DNA of 64,000 bases, taken from Acidobacteria bacterium UBA7540. GTDB taxonomy: Bacteria; Acidobacteriota; Terriglobia; UBA7540. The position numbers and the translations under genes are program-made. Of this stretch, positions 34,967-44,056 are shown piece by piece (the first letter of the stretch is position 1; each line of letters begins with the position of its first letter). Location: positions 1 to 64,000 of the forward strand of contig DLMI01000239.1 of the NCBI GenBank assembly GCA_002478145.1, given 5' to 3'. A model generated the notes under the pieces. It searched no databases and was not told where the DNA came from. It was given only the letters and a program-made list of their open reading frames with translations.

Positions 34967-35010
34967 ATATAGTGTCACTCAAGTTCGTTGAGTACCTCGT
35001 CGAGACGACA

Positions 35011-36483
35011 CTAAAACTTCCTGCTCCACTGCTGGGGCCAGCGCTCGACCACCACCTTGGTCTGCGTGTAAAACTCCACACCGTGGCGCGCCTGGGCGTG
35101 GAGGTCACCAAAGAAACTGTCTCCCCAGCCGCTGAAGGGGAAGAACGCTATCGGCGCCGCCACGCCCACGTTAATGCCCACGTTTCCCGCGTTGACCTCG
35201 TAACGGAAATGCCGGGCGCTGGCCCCGTCGCTCGTGAAGATGCAAGCCATGTTGCCGTAGCGGCGGGCATTAACCATCTCGACCGCTTCGTCGATCGAAG
35301 CGGCATGCATCAAGCTCAGCACCGGACCGAAGATCTCCGTGCGGGCGATCTCGCCCTGCGGCGGAACGCCCTCCATGATGGTCGGGAAGACGAAGAAGCC
35401 GTCCCCGTAATTCTTCACTTTCTTGCCCCGCCCATCCACGAGCAAGCGGCCCCCTTCGCGCTCGCCTTGCGCAATCAACGCTTCGATCCGTGCCTGGCTC
35501 TCGGCCGAGATGACCGGCCCCATCTCCACACCCTCATCCAGGCCGTAACCCACCTTGCGATTGCGGGCGGCATGGGCCATCTGTTCCGCCAGCACTTTCT
35601 CGGCGCCGCCTACGGTGATGGCTACCGAGGCCGCCAGGCAGCGCTGGCCGGCGCAACCAAAGGCCGAATCCGCCAGAATCCGCGTGGTCATTTCCATATC
35701 GGCATCCGGCATGACCACTACCGGGTTCTTGGCTCCTCCCTGGCACTGGGCGCGCTTGCCGTTGGCCGCGGCGCGGCTGTAAATGTAACGTGCGGTTGCG
35801 GTGGAGCCCACAAAGCTGATTGCCCGAATCGCGGGATGGTCAAGCAGGCCGTTGACCGTCTCCTTACCGCCGTTTACCAGTTGCACCACGCCCGGCGGGA
35901 ACCCGGCGGCTTCGAGCAGATGGAATGCCTGGTTGGAACTGAGCGGCACCCGCTCGGAAGGTTTCAGAATAAAGCAGTTCCCGGTGGCCAGGGCATTCGG
36001 CATGAACCAGAAAGGGATCATGGCCGGAAAGTTGAAAGGGGTGATGGCAGCAACCACGCCCAGCGGCTGCCGGATCATGTGCTCGTCGATCCCTGCCGCG
36101 ATAACCTCACTATTTGATCCTTGCATCAGGGAAGGGATGCCGCAGGCCACTTCCACGTTCTCGATGGCACGCCGCAATTCCCCGACACTTTCGGCAAAAG
36201 TCTTCCCACACTCCTCGGTAACGGTGCGCGCCAAGTCCTTCAGGTTTTCCTCAAGAAGAGTCTTGAGCCGAAACAAAGGCTGGATCCGCTCGCCGACCGG
36301 CGTGCGCCTCCAATCCTCAAACGCCTTCTGCGCCGCCACCGCCGCTGCACCCACTTCCTCTGCCGGCGAGAGGGGAACCTCCGCCAGGACTTGCGCGGAA
36401 GCCGGGTTGAGAACCTTTAAAGCCTCCACTGAGCGCGAGGCGCGCCAGGTACCATCCACGAAGTTTTCCAGCCTTTTGGACAT
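35011..36483 (-). CDS. iolA: (Methyl)malonate-semialdehyde dehydrogenase
   Basis: A 490-residue aldehyde dehydrogenase of the MmsA/IolA type. It has [58 protein letters not shown] and the catalytic Cys282 in [12 protein letters not shown]. As in other CoA-acylating semialdehyde dehydrogenases, the usual general-base Glu segment is replaced by the GAKN stretch. It turns malonate semialdehyde into acetyl-CoA, the last step of inositol degradation. GAGGAG lies upstream; 30 bases separate it from iolD. Confidence 0.92.
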   Translation of the reverse strand: MSKRLENFVDGTWRASRSVEALKVLNPASAQVLAEVPLSPAEEVGAAAVAAQKAFEDWRRTPVGERIQPLFRLKTLLEENLKDLARTVTEECGKTFAESVGELRRAIENVEVACGIPSLMQGSNSEVIAAGIDEHMIRQPLGVVAAITPFNFPAMIPFWFMPNALATGNCFILKPSERVPLSSNQAFHLLEAAGFPPGVVQLVNGGKETVNGLLDHPAIRAISFVGSTATARYIYSRAAANGKRAQCQGGAKNPVVVMPDADMEMTTRILADSAFGCAGQRCLAASVAITVGGAEKVLAEQMAHAARNRKVGYGLDEGVEMGPVISAESQARIEALIAQGEREGGRLLVDGRGKKVKNYGDGFFVFPTIMEGVPPQGEIARTEIFGPVLSLMHAASIDEAVEMVNARRYGNMACIFTSDGASARHFRYEVNAGNVGINVGVAAPIAFFPFSGWGDSFFGDLHAQARHGVEFYTQTKVVVERWPQQWSRKF

Positions 36484-36513
36484 CTCGAATTACTCCTCAC
36501 GAGGCCGCCGTTA

Positions 36514-38379
36514 TCACCAGTGGTAGCGCTGTTTTTTGCGGGCTTCTTCGTAACTGGCTCGCGCCGCGCGCACGCTCGCGTTTTCTGAGACCTCCGCCAC
36601 CGCGACATCCCACCACGCCTCGTAGCCCGGCACTCGCAGCTCGCGCTCGGTCTCTACCACGATCACCGTGGTACGGTCCAGCGTCTTCGCTTTCTGCAAT
36701 GCCTCCTTGAGTTCGGCCAGGCTGTTGGCCTTGAGCGCGTGCGCCCCCAGGCTGCGGGCGTTCGCGACATAATCCACCGGCAGGTCATCGCCATCCAATT
36801 GGCCGGAATCGGCGGAGCGGCGCCGGAAGTGCGTCCCAAATCCCCCGCTGCCCAGTGATTGGCTCAGCCCGCCGATGCTGGCAAAGCCGTGATTGTCAAC
36901 AAGCACGATGATGAGCTTGATGCCTTCCTGCACCGAAGTCAGAATCTCCGTCGGCATCAGCAGGTACGTGCCATCGCCAAGGAACACGTATACCTCTCGG
37001 CTGGGGTCAGCCATCTTGGCCCCCATGGCGCCGGGTATCTCGTAACCCATGCAGGAGTAGCCGTATTCCAAGTGGTAGCCGTTGGGTGTCCGAGTGCGCC
37101 ACAGCTTGTGCAGATCGCCCGGGTGGCTGCCTGCCGCTGAAAGCAGGATATCGCGCGGCCCGGAAGCTTCCCACATGGCGCCGATCACCTCGCTCTGCGC
37201 CGGGCGCGGTTGGTTACCCAAGTGAAACAAACGGTCCACCTCCGCTTCCCATGCCCCTCTCAGGGCGGCCACCTGAGCGGCATAATCGGCGCTGACACGG
37301 AAGCCGTTGAGCGCCACGGCAAGGCCCTTCAGGGCCAAACGCGCATCCGCCACCACGGGGATCGCGGAAACTTTGTAGGCATCAAACTCCGCCACATTGA
37401 TGTTCACAAAGCGCACCTGGGGGTTCTGGAACGCCGTCATCGAGGCTGTGGTGAAGTCGGAATAACGCGTGCCGATCCCGATCACCAAGTCGGCGCCGTG
37501 CGCCAACCGATTGGCGGCCAGCGTGCCCGTCGCTCCCACCGCCCCCACGCATTGCGGATGGTCATAAGCGAGGGAACCCTTCCCGGCTTGCGTCTCGCCC
37601 ACCGGGATGCCTGTCCGGGCCGCGAAATCTGCCAATGCCTGCCAGGCCTCGCTGTACAGCACCCCGCCGCCGGCGATCAGCAGTGGCTTGCGGCTGGCGC
37701 GAATGGCTTCCACCGCCCGCCCGCAGGAAATCGGATCAGGTGGGGGCCGGCGAATGAGCCACACGCGCTTCGCGAAAAGTTCAGCCGGGTAGTCATACGC
37801 CTCGGCCTGCACATCCTGCGGCAGCGCCAGCGTTACCGCGCCGGTATCCGCCGGAGAGGTTAGTACGCGCATCGCCTCCGGCAGGGCGGTGATGATCTGC
37901 TCGGGGCGGTAAATGCGATCCCAATAACGCGAGACGGGTTTGAAACAGTCATTGACTCCCGTATCCTGGGTGGACGGGGATTCCAGTTGCTGCAAAACCG
38001 GCGCCACGTTGCGGCGGGCGAAGATATCCCCGGGCAGCAGCAGCACGGGGAGGCGATTAATCGTTGCCAGCGCCGCCCCGGTGATCATGTTTGTCGCTCC
38101 CGGCCCGATGGAAGAAGTGCAGGCAAAGGTGCGCAGGCGATTGCTGGTTTTGGCGAACCCCGCCGCCATATGCACTGCCGATTGCTCGTTACGCACCAGG
38201 ATGTAAGGGAAGTCGGGGTTTTGCTGCAACGCTTGTCCAATGCCCGCGACGTTCCCATGCCCGAAGATCCCCAGCGCGCCGGCGAAGAAGGGATTCTGCC
38301 TTCCATCGCGCTCCACATGCTGGTTCTTCAGAAAGGTGATGATGGCTTGTGCGGTCGTGAGCCGTCGTGTGTTGCTCAT
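36514..38379 (-). CDS. iolD: 3D-trihydroxycyclohexanedione acylhydrolase
   Basis: ATG 38379 (MSNTRRLTTAQA) follows GGAGGAGG; the longer frame is rejected. The 621-residue protein is a thiamine-diphosphate enzyme with the catalytic Glu in LVRNEQSAVHMAAGFAK and the cofactor-binding motif from FLGDGTYLLMPTEI to VLVDNHGF. FKPVSRYWDRIYRPEQ and the VTLALPQDVQAEAYDYP segment match IolD. It opens the ring to 5-deoxyglucuronate. As first complete gene of the minus-strand operon it is followed by iolA, iolE and the dehydrogenases. Confidence 0.94.
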   Translation of the reverse strand: MSNTRRLTTAQAIITFLKNQHVERDGRQNPFFAGALGIFGHGNVAGIGQALQQNPDFPYILVRNEQSAVHMAAGFAKTSNRLRTFACTSSIGPGATNMITGAALATINRLPVLLLPGDIFARRNVAPVLQQLESPSTQDTGVNDCFKPVSRYWDRIYRPEQIITALPEAMRVLTSPADTGAVTLALPQDVQAEAYDYPAELFAKRVWLIRRPPPDPISCGRAVEAIRASRKPLLIAGGGVLYSEAWQALADFAARTGIPVGETQAGKGSLAYDHPQCVGAVGATGTLAANRLAHGADLVIGIGTRYSDFTTASMTAFQNPQVRFVNINVAEFDAYKVSAIPVVADARLALKGLAVALNGFRVSADYAAQVAALRGAWEAEVDRLFHLGNQPRPAQSEVIGAMWEASGPRDILLSAAGSHPGDLHKLWRTRTPNGYHLEYGYSCMGYEIPGAMGAKMADPSREVYVFLGDGTYLLMPTEILTSVQEGIKLIIVLVDNHGFASIGGLSQSLGSGGFGTHFRRRSADSGQLDGDDLPVDYVANARSLGAHALKANSLAELKEALQKAKTLDRTTVIVVETERELRVPGYEAWWDVAVAEVSENASVRAARASYEEARKKQRYHW

Positions 38380-38429
38380 GTGGGCCTCCTCCTGCAACGG
38401 TGCGAGTTTCGTTCTCACCCACCGCGAGG

Positions 38430-38708
38430 CTACATTTGGTCGATACCGCTCACCACTTCGCCCACAAACGGGTCGGCGATACTCGTGACCACCACTCCAA
38501 CGGTCTTGGTCTTCTGGGTCACCATTCCGCGAGCGACAGCGCTGACCCTGTAGCCAGATTTCTGGGCGATACGTTGAATTCTCTCGATCGTCCGGCAATC
38601 GATCAGCGGGCTGTTACGAAGGGTTCGAGACACGGTCGAGTGGGAGACACGTGCCAAGCGGGCGATGCCTTTGATGGACGGCGGCTTCGCGGCGGCGTTC
38701 TGAGCCAT
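38430..38708 (-). pseudogene. LacI-family regulator stump (DNA-binding domain only)
   Basis: The 92-residue frame holds a complete LacI HTH (SIKGIARLARVSHSTVSRTL) and hinge (YRVSAVARGMVTQKTKTVGV). It then stops after ADPFVGEVVSGIDQM at the beginning of the ligand-binding domain. The other 250 residues of the family are absent; iolD starts 51 bases further. It could be a remnant of a former iol repressor, or a short protein that still binds DNA without an inducer response. Confidence 0.75.
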
Positions 38709-38777
38709 GTTATGCACACACGCGCATTGACCCCACAGCTTACACAGGGGTTGCGGAAATTCTACTTCGCCGCTCGA

Positions 38778-38806
38778 AAAAATGGGGCCACGCCAGGCGT
38801 GGCCCC
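38778..38806 (-). terminator. Rho-independent terminator of the TonB-dependent receptor gene
   Basis: Read on the minus strand a perfect 11-bp stem (GGGGCCACGCC / GGCGTGGCCCC, one-base loop, 38806-38784) is followed by ATTTTTT. It lies 33 bases after the receptor stop. Confidence 0.88.
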
Positions 38807-38838
38807 AGCAGACTGCAGACTTGATCGACCAACCCTGT

Positions 38839-41800
38839 CTAAAATTCTAAACGCATGCCGAGGTTGATCGTTCGCATACCCGGCCCGTCACCGCGCAGGC
38901 CGAAAATCTTGCCGTAGTTCGTCGGGTCATCGACGTTGGTATCTACGTCACCGAGGTCGGCATAGTTGAAGAGGTTCTTTGCCTGCACGAGGAAAGCCAG
39001 AGTAAACCGCTCGTTTAGCTTGAAATTCCGGCGCAGGCCGAGATCCAGGTCATACATACCCGGGCCGACCATGACGCCCACCGGCGAGTTGCCCATGCGC
39101 CCCAGGTAGTTAACATTGCTACCGGTGTGAAACGCGGCGCTGGTGAAGGCCGCCTTGTTTAACCAGTCCGCGTCCGTGTGAGGGCCGTTGTTGATATCCT
39201 GACCCGACACCAAGTCCGGGCGGTTCATTTGCGGCGACTCAACACCCTCGGTGTTCCACTCTGTGTACCCTGACTGGTGGTGTCCGGTGGTAAGGGTGAT
39301 GATCGAGAACAACTGCCAGCCACCCAGCACCGCTTGGCCGGCGGAGGGAACCTTGTTCCCCCACGCTTCGCCCTTGCCGAAGGGCGAGGTCAAGTCGAAG
39401 TCCGTCACCCAGCGTTGGGTGGGGATTTCGGCTTGGTGACCCCAGTCGAGCCAGAGATTGAACCAGCTGGAGGGCCGGTTGCCGGCTTCCGTGGTGAAGT
39501 TCTCATTGCCGCCGGGGCCCTCCATATTGGTCATCGCGTGCGCCAGGATGTAGGTTGAGGACAGCATCATGCCGTGGGTGTTTCTCTTGACCTGGAGGGT
39601 GAAGTCTTGGTATTGGAGCGTTCCCCCGTTGTCGCGTGAACTCAGGTAGTCCCAGCTCTCGTAAGGCCGGCAGGCGCCCGCGGGCATGGGCGAGCCATCC
39701 GGGTTCTTACAGAAATTGGGCCCGGCGAGCCCTCCTGGCGGCCCCAAGGCTCCGTACCCCTCGGTATTGAACGGGATTTGATTCAGGTTGGGATTGTAGA
39801 TCAGCTTCATTGCGTGCTGGCCGGTGTAGGTGGCCCGCAAGCTGGTGGTGTTGGTGAATTGATGCTCGACCGTCAGGCTCCACTGCTCCGTGTAGGGGTC
39901 CTTTAAGTGGGGATCGTTCGCGGTACTGAAACCCTGAAGCGGTATTGGGGCGTAGCTCGGAAGTGAGGTGGTGGTGTTCGGCCACACCGCGGCGGGGACG
40001 TGGGGGGTCACCGACGTATCTATGTCGAGGTTATAGTCGATCTCCGCGGCGGTATGGATACCAGTCAGCGAATTAAGAACGGGTCCGAGTTCTTGCATGC
40101 TGTAAATGCCGTAGCCGCCACGGATGACCGTCCGCGTGGAATTGGCAAAGGGCAGCCAGGCGAAGCCGAAGCGCGGGTTATAGTCCTTATAGTACCCCCA
40201 ACGTAAGGTTTCGGGCCATCCGGCCTGGGAAGCAGTGAGCAGCTTCGCGCCATTCAAGGACAGCAGAAACTGTTGCGCCGCCGGGGACTGACACGTGTCG
40301 GGTGCTCCTGGCGCGTTGGGGCAGATGGCATTTCCCGTGGCGCGGTCGAAGTTCGTCATGTTACCGTACTTCTCGGTGAAAGGCCCGTTGTACTCCCAGC
40401 GCAGCCCGAAATTTATCGTCAAGCGCCGCGAGGCCTTCCAACTGTCCTGTCCAAAAAACCCGTAGTGGTAAGCTTCGCCTTGATAATCCGGACCGGCGCT
40501 GTCGAGCTCGTTATATACGGGGAGACCGAGGTAGAAATTCGCTCCGGCGTATCCGGTTCCGGCATTCACGGACGGGTTCTGCGCACTGGGAATGAAATTG
40601 CTGAAGGTGTACTGTCCGAGATTGTCGGCGCCATTGAAAGTCGACTGTTCGTTGACCCCGAACCGGTGCACGACAGCTCCGAATTTCATGGTGTGCCGGC
40701 CGCGTGTCCAGGTGAGGTTGTCGCCCCACTCCATATTCCGCGACTTCACCGGGTCTTCGCGATTGAAACCGGAAATGTCCTGAGCGACTCCGCCGAAATA
40801 GAAATGGGGGAATCCGCTGCCGGGAGGAAACGACGTGGCGGGAAGGTTCAAACCCAGGTCCGCCCGCGCTGTGGCCTCATCAATGCCGATCTGATTGACG
40901 AGTTGATTGGATTGCATCCAACCGAAGCGGAATTCATTCAGCAGATTCGCCTTGACGGCGAAATTGTAAGAAACCACAAGGTTCTTCGGCCGATTTACAA
41001 CGTTGCCAATGCCCAAACCTGGAAGCATCGTGCTGGTCGTCGGCGTGAAATACTTGTCCGACCAGCGGCCGAACAGCCGCTGCCGCTCCGTTATGTTCTG
41101 GTCAATCCGAATATCGTACTGGTTCGAGTCTGAGGTGATGGGCTGGCTAAAGATGTAGCGATCAACCCCACTGTTCGGGGGTGGAATGAACTTGGTAAAT
41201 AGCGCGTTGGTGACGGAGTTGATGGGCTCTGTAATATGATTGTTAAGGTAAGGCTGCCCGGTGAAGGGGTCCATCAACTGAATCGGGTTGGAACCCTGGA
41301 GCAAGGAGCTGAAGTCACCTGTGCGCCAGGCACTTTGGAACACCTGAGTGCTCACGCCCGCATATTGATGGACCTTCAGACCCTCGAAAGTGCCAAAGAA
41401 GAACGTCTTGTTGCGCCGGATGGGCCCTCCTACGCTCACGCCGTAATCGTTGTTCACACTCCGCGAAGGAAGTTGAACGTTGGTGGAGTTGAAGAACACA
41501 TTGGGATTAGCGTTTAAGGAGTTGCCGTTGTAATTGTAAAAGGCTGCGCCGTGAAGCTGGTTCGTCCCCCCCTTGGTAACGAACAACACGTCGGCGACTC
41601 TGGAATATTCGGCGGCATTCCCCACCGAATCGATCCGTAGTTCCGAAATAGAGTCGGTCGAGGGGAAAGGGTTAAAGTCGACGCCATTCCGCCGGGTGCT
41701 TCCATCCCAGGTTCCGTCGACGGTCACGTCGCTCATGGCCGCGGAGGCGCCCTGGATGTCGAATGGCGTGGCGGCGCGGCCATCGGCCCCCCCTCCCTTC

Positions 41801-42315
41801 ACGGCTTCCGGCATGATATACAACGCCGCCAGTGGCGAGGTATTGATGGTCCGGAAGTTGAAAGGCGCGTTGACCAAATCCAAGTTTCGAGTGGCGTCGC
41901 TGATGGCGGCGTCCTCCGTGTTGATAAGGGGCGCCGCACTCACGACCTGCACCTGCGTGGCCTGCGCCGCCGGAGTGAGCGTGGCGTCGGCGCGCTGCTC
42001 TTGGCGCGCCACCAGTTCAAAGACGGTGGTCTTGAACTCCTGAAAGCCCGTCAGCTTGACAGCTACCACGTAGTGGCCGGGGAGAAGATTCAGGAATTCG
42101 TAGTTGCCCTGGCCGTCCGTGCTCGTGTTCTGCACGATGTTGGTGTTAACCTCGGTCAGGCTCACGTTGGCGTGCGGCACCACGCCTCCCGAGGTGTCCC
42201 GCACCGTCCCTGTCAGGTTGGCAAAGGTTGATTGGGCAGATAGTCGCGTTGCCAGCAGGCTCATGCCTGCCAGCATGGCGAAGAGAATCGTCAGAACTTT
42301 GCTGTAAGGTTTCAT
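38839..42315 (-). CDS. Oar-like TonB-dependent outer-membrane receptor
   Basis: The 1158-residue protein has a signal peptide (to about residue 27, ending LSAQS). A carboxypeptidase-regulatory-like domain follows (LTGTVRDTSGGVVPHANVSL, YEFLNLLPGHYVVAVKLTGF, residues about 30-115), then a plug region with ISELRIDSVGNAAEYSRVAD and GGTNQLHGAAFYNYNG, and a large beta-barrel ending in LGMRLEF with terminal Phe. Such receptors are amplified in Acidobacteriota and are thought to import oligosaccharides. GGAGGAATT precedes the start. It is divergent from a LacI gene and shares a putative operator with it, so its substrate is probably the regulator's ligand. Confidence 0.93.
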   Translation of the reverse strand: MKPYSKVLTILFAMLAGMSLLATRLSAQSTFANLTGTVRDTSGGVVPHANVSLTEVNTNIVQNTSTDGQGNYEFLNLLPGHYVVAVKLTGFQEFKTTVFELVARQEQRADATLTPAAQATQVQVVSAAPLINTEDAAISDATRNLDLVNAPFNFRTINTSPLAALYIMPEAVKGGGADGRAATPFDIQGASAAMSDVTVDGTWDGSTRRNGVDFNPFPSTDSISELRIDSVGNAAEYSRVADVLFVTKGGTNQLHGAAFYNYNGNSLNANPNVFFNSTNVQLPSRSVNNDYGVSVGGPIRRNKTFFFGTFEGLKVHQYAGVSTQVFQSAWRTGDFSSLLQGSNPIQLMDPFTGQPYLNNHITEPINSVTNALFTKFIPPPNSGVDRYIFSQPITSDSNQYDIRIDQNITERQRLFGRWSDKYFTPTTSTMLPGLGIGNVVNRPKNLVVSYNFAVKANLLNEFRFGWMQSNQLVNQIGIDEATARADLGLNLPATSFPPGSGFPHFYFGGVAQDISGFNREDPVKSRNMEWGDNLTWTRGRHTMKFGAVVHRFGVNEQSTFNGADNLGQYTFSNFIPSAQNPSVNAGTGYAGANFYLGLPVYNELDSAGPDYQGEAYHYGFFGQDSWKASRRLTINFGLRWEYNGPFTEKYGNMTNFDRATGNAICPNAPGAPDTCQSPAAQQFLLSLNGAKLLTASQAGWPETLRWGYYKDYNPRFGFAWLPFANSTRTVIRGGYGIYSMQELGPVLNSLTGIHTAAEIDYNLDIDTSVTPHVPAAVWPNTTTSLPSYAPIPLQGFSTANDPHLKDPYTEQWSLTVEHQFTNTTSLRATYTGQHAMKLIYNPNLNQIPFNTEGYGALGPPGGLAGPNFCKNPDGSPMPAGACRPYESWDYLSSRDNGGTLQYQDFTLQVKRNTHGMMLSSTYILAHAMTNMEGPGGNENFTTEAGNRPSSWFNLWLDWGHQAEIPTQRWVTDFDLTSPFGKGEAWGNKVPSAGQAVLGGWQLFSIITLTTGHHQSGYTEWNTEGVESPQMNRPDLVSGQDINNGPHTDADWLNKAAFTSAAFHTGSNVNYLGRMGNSPVGVMVGPGMYDLDLGLRRNFKLNERFTLAFLVQAKNLFNYADLGDVDTNVDDPTNYGKIFGLRGDGPGMRTINLGMRLEF

Positions 42316-42582
42316 AGCTCAATTCCTCCATAACAATTTGGATGTCAATGCATCCCATTGCCCGACGCGCAAAATTCATTCAGTTTTTCTAGCGGCAGCG
42401 TAGAGGGAAAAAAGCCGCGGGAGTCAAGGGCGTCATTGCGCCCAAACCAGTAAGCATCTCCGTGCAACTTGCTCGTGCCGGACTTAAATAAGAAGTTCCT
42501 CGTCAGCAAACCTGGGAGAAGCACGCAGAATTTGTCGAGCAATCTGTGTGGGTCCATAAATGACCCGCCCTCCAAGGATTTT

Positions 42583-42627
42583 CTCACAACGTTACGAGAT
42601 TTAGCCATCAATGCGCCTCAATGTCAA
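42583..42627 (-). promoter_or_regulatory. Receptor promoter with LacI-type operator
   Basis: Minus strand: TTGACA (42627-42622), 17 bp, CTAAAT (42604-42599), directly followed by CTCGTAACGTTGTGAG (42598-42583), an imperfect palindrome with a CG centre. An A-tract lies upstream of the -35. The leader to the receptor is about 280 bases. Confidence 0.65.
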
Positions 42628-42742
42628 GTCTTTTTTTCAAGCCTCGTTCTGCCCGATAAGGCGCTATCTATGGCAATGATAGGCCCCCTCACGCACGTAG
42701 CCAGCCAACTCCCCGGCAAAAGCCCAGGTCGATTAAAAGGAC

Positions 42743-42793
42743 TTGACGGGCAGGTTAAGCGGGTGTTAAATGTTTCTCTCGCAACGATGCGAA
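42743..42793 (+). promoter_or_regulatory. Promoter of the divergent LacI gene with matching operator
   Basis: TTGACG (42743-42748), 17 bp, TTAAAT (42766-42771), then CTCGCAACGATGCGAA (42778-42793). The last sequence matches the receptor operator at 12 of 16 positions (CTCGYAACGWTGYGA), with perfect TCGCA/TGCGA arms. This suggests autoregulation. Confidence 0.62.
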
Positions 42794-42812
42794 GAAAGAA
42801 CATATTCCTCAC

Positions 42813-43844
42813 ATGACTACCATTCGCGAAATCGCCAAGGCGTTGGGTGTTTCCTTTTCGACCGTTTCGGCAGTGGTCAACAAACGCCGATACGTAAGCG
42901 CAGCCATGCGAGCTCGAGTGGAGGAGGCCCTTCAGGATGCCAACTACCAGCCCAACCAGTTCGCGCGCGGCCTGAGACTGCGAGAATCGCGCACCGTTGG
43001 CCTGATTGTTCCAGACCTGGCGAATCCTTTTTACAGTCGCCTGGTGCGGGGCGCGGAGGACTACCTTACCCGCTTTGGGTACCGACTGATTGTGGCTGAT
43101 TCCCGGGAAGACTGGAAACGAGAGCAGGACTACCTCGTGTCGTTCGCAGGCAAGATCACTGACGGGATCATTCTGGCGACCTGCGCTACCACCGACCAGC
43201 AGGTCGCCATGATCCCTGAAATCCTACGGGAGGTGCCGTTGGTCTTCGTGGACCGATGCCCGCTACGGACCAAAGGCATTTGCTTGTTGGTTGACAACGT
43301 GCGGGCAGCTTATGATGCGACCCAGCATCTCATCGACCTCGGCCACCGGCAGATTGCCATCGTCACCGGTCCACTGAACCTGCTGAACGCTGCCGAACGC
43401 TTCAAGGGTTACAAGCGCGCATTGCGTGCGCACGGCATTCCGATGGACCGCAGACTGGTCCGCACGGGGAACAACACGGAGGATTCGGGTTACCGGCGTG
43501 GCTTGGAACTCTTGCACAAACCAGACCGACCGACCGCCATACTGGTGTGCAACAACCTGATGACGATGGGAGTTGTGGCCGCGATCCAGAAGCTGGGAAT
43601 CGCCTGTCCCCGAGACGTATCCTTGGTTGGATTCGACGATTTCAATTGGTGCTCGTTGCTCACCCCTTCACTGACCATGGTCCGACAGCCGGAATCGGAC
43701 CTGGGGACTGCCGCGGCCAAGGCGGTCTTGGACCGACTGCACGCGCCCAACTATGGCCTGTTCGACAAGGTCGTGTTGCCCACACAGTTGATTGTGCGGG
43801 AATCCACCGCCGCGCCAAGCCAAAGGGACCAGACTCATAAATGA
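42813..43844 (+). CDS. LacI-family transcriptional regulator
   Basis: The 343-residue regulator has HTH TTIREIAKALGVSFSTVSAV and hinge NQFARGLRLRESRTVG. The ligand-binding domain contains GLIVPDLANPFYSRLVRGAE, GHRQIAIVTGPLNLL, DSGYRRGLELL and DVSLVGFDDFNWCSLLTPSL, a complete family profile. It is divergent from the TonB-dependent receptor gene, and near-identical palindromes sit at both promoters. It probably represses the receptor until a transported sugar is present. Confidence 0.93.
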   Translation: MTTIREIAKALGVSFSTVSAVVNKRRYVSAAMRARVEEALQDANYQPNQFARGLRLRESRTVGLIVPDLANPFYSRLVRGAEDYLTRFGYRLIVADSREDWKREQDYLVSFAGKITDGIILATCATTDQQVAMIPEILREVPLVFVDRCPLRTKGICLLVDNVRAAYDATQHLIDLGHRQIAIVTGPLNLLNAAERFKGYKRALRAHGIPMDRRLVRTGNNTEDSGYRRGLELLHKPDRPTAILVCNNLMTMGVVAAIQKLGIACPRDVSLVGFDDFNWCSLLTPSLTMVRQPESDLGTAAAKAVLDRLHAPNYGLFDKVVLPTQLIVRESTAAPSQRDQTHK

Positions 43845-44056
43845 GGCTGCGACCACAACGAAGGCTCGAGCGGGTCCTGTGGGTCCGAAAGCGAGGAAAC
43901 GTCACGCCCGGAACCGCGCTCTCCTTGTCCTGAAGACCCGATGGGTTGCCAGGGCAGGCGCCGACCTGGGCTGAGCAATAGCCGCTGCCCCATCCGTCTA
44001 CTAATACATGCGGCCCTTCAATGCGGTGCTGTGAGGGAGTGGCGCTGGTTACGCCA

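Noticed and set aside
34801..36117. 438-residue plus-strand frame
   Set aside because: Antisense to iolA and iolE, both with clear catalytic motifs.
42345..42611. 88-residue minus-strand frame upstream of the receptor
   Set aside because: It overlaps the receptor promoter and operator and has no coding character.
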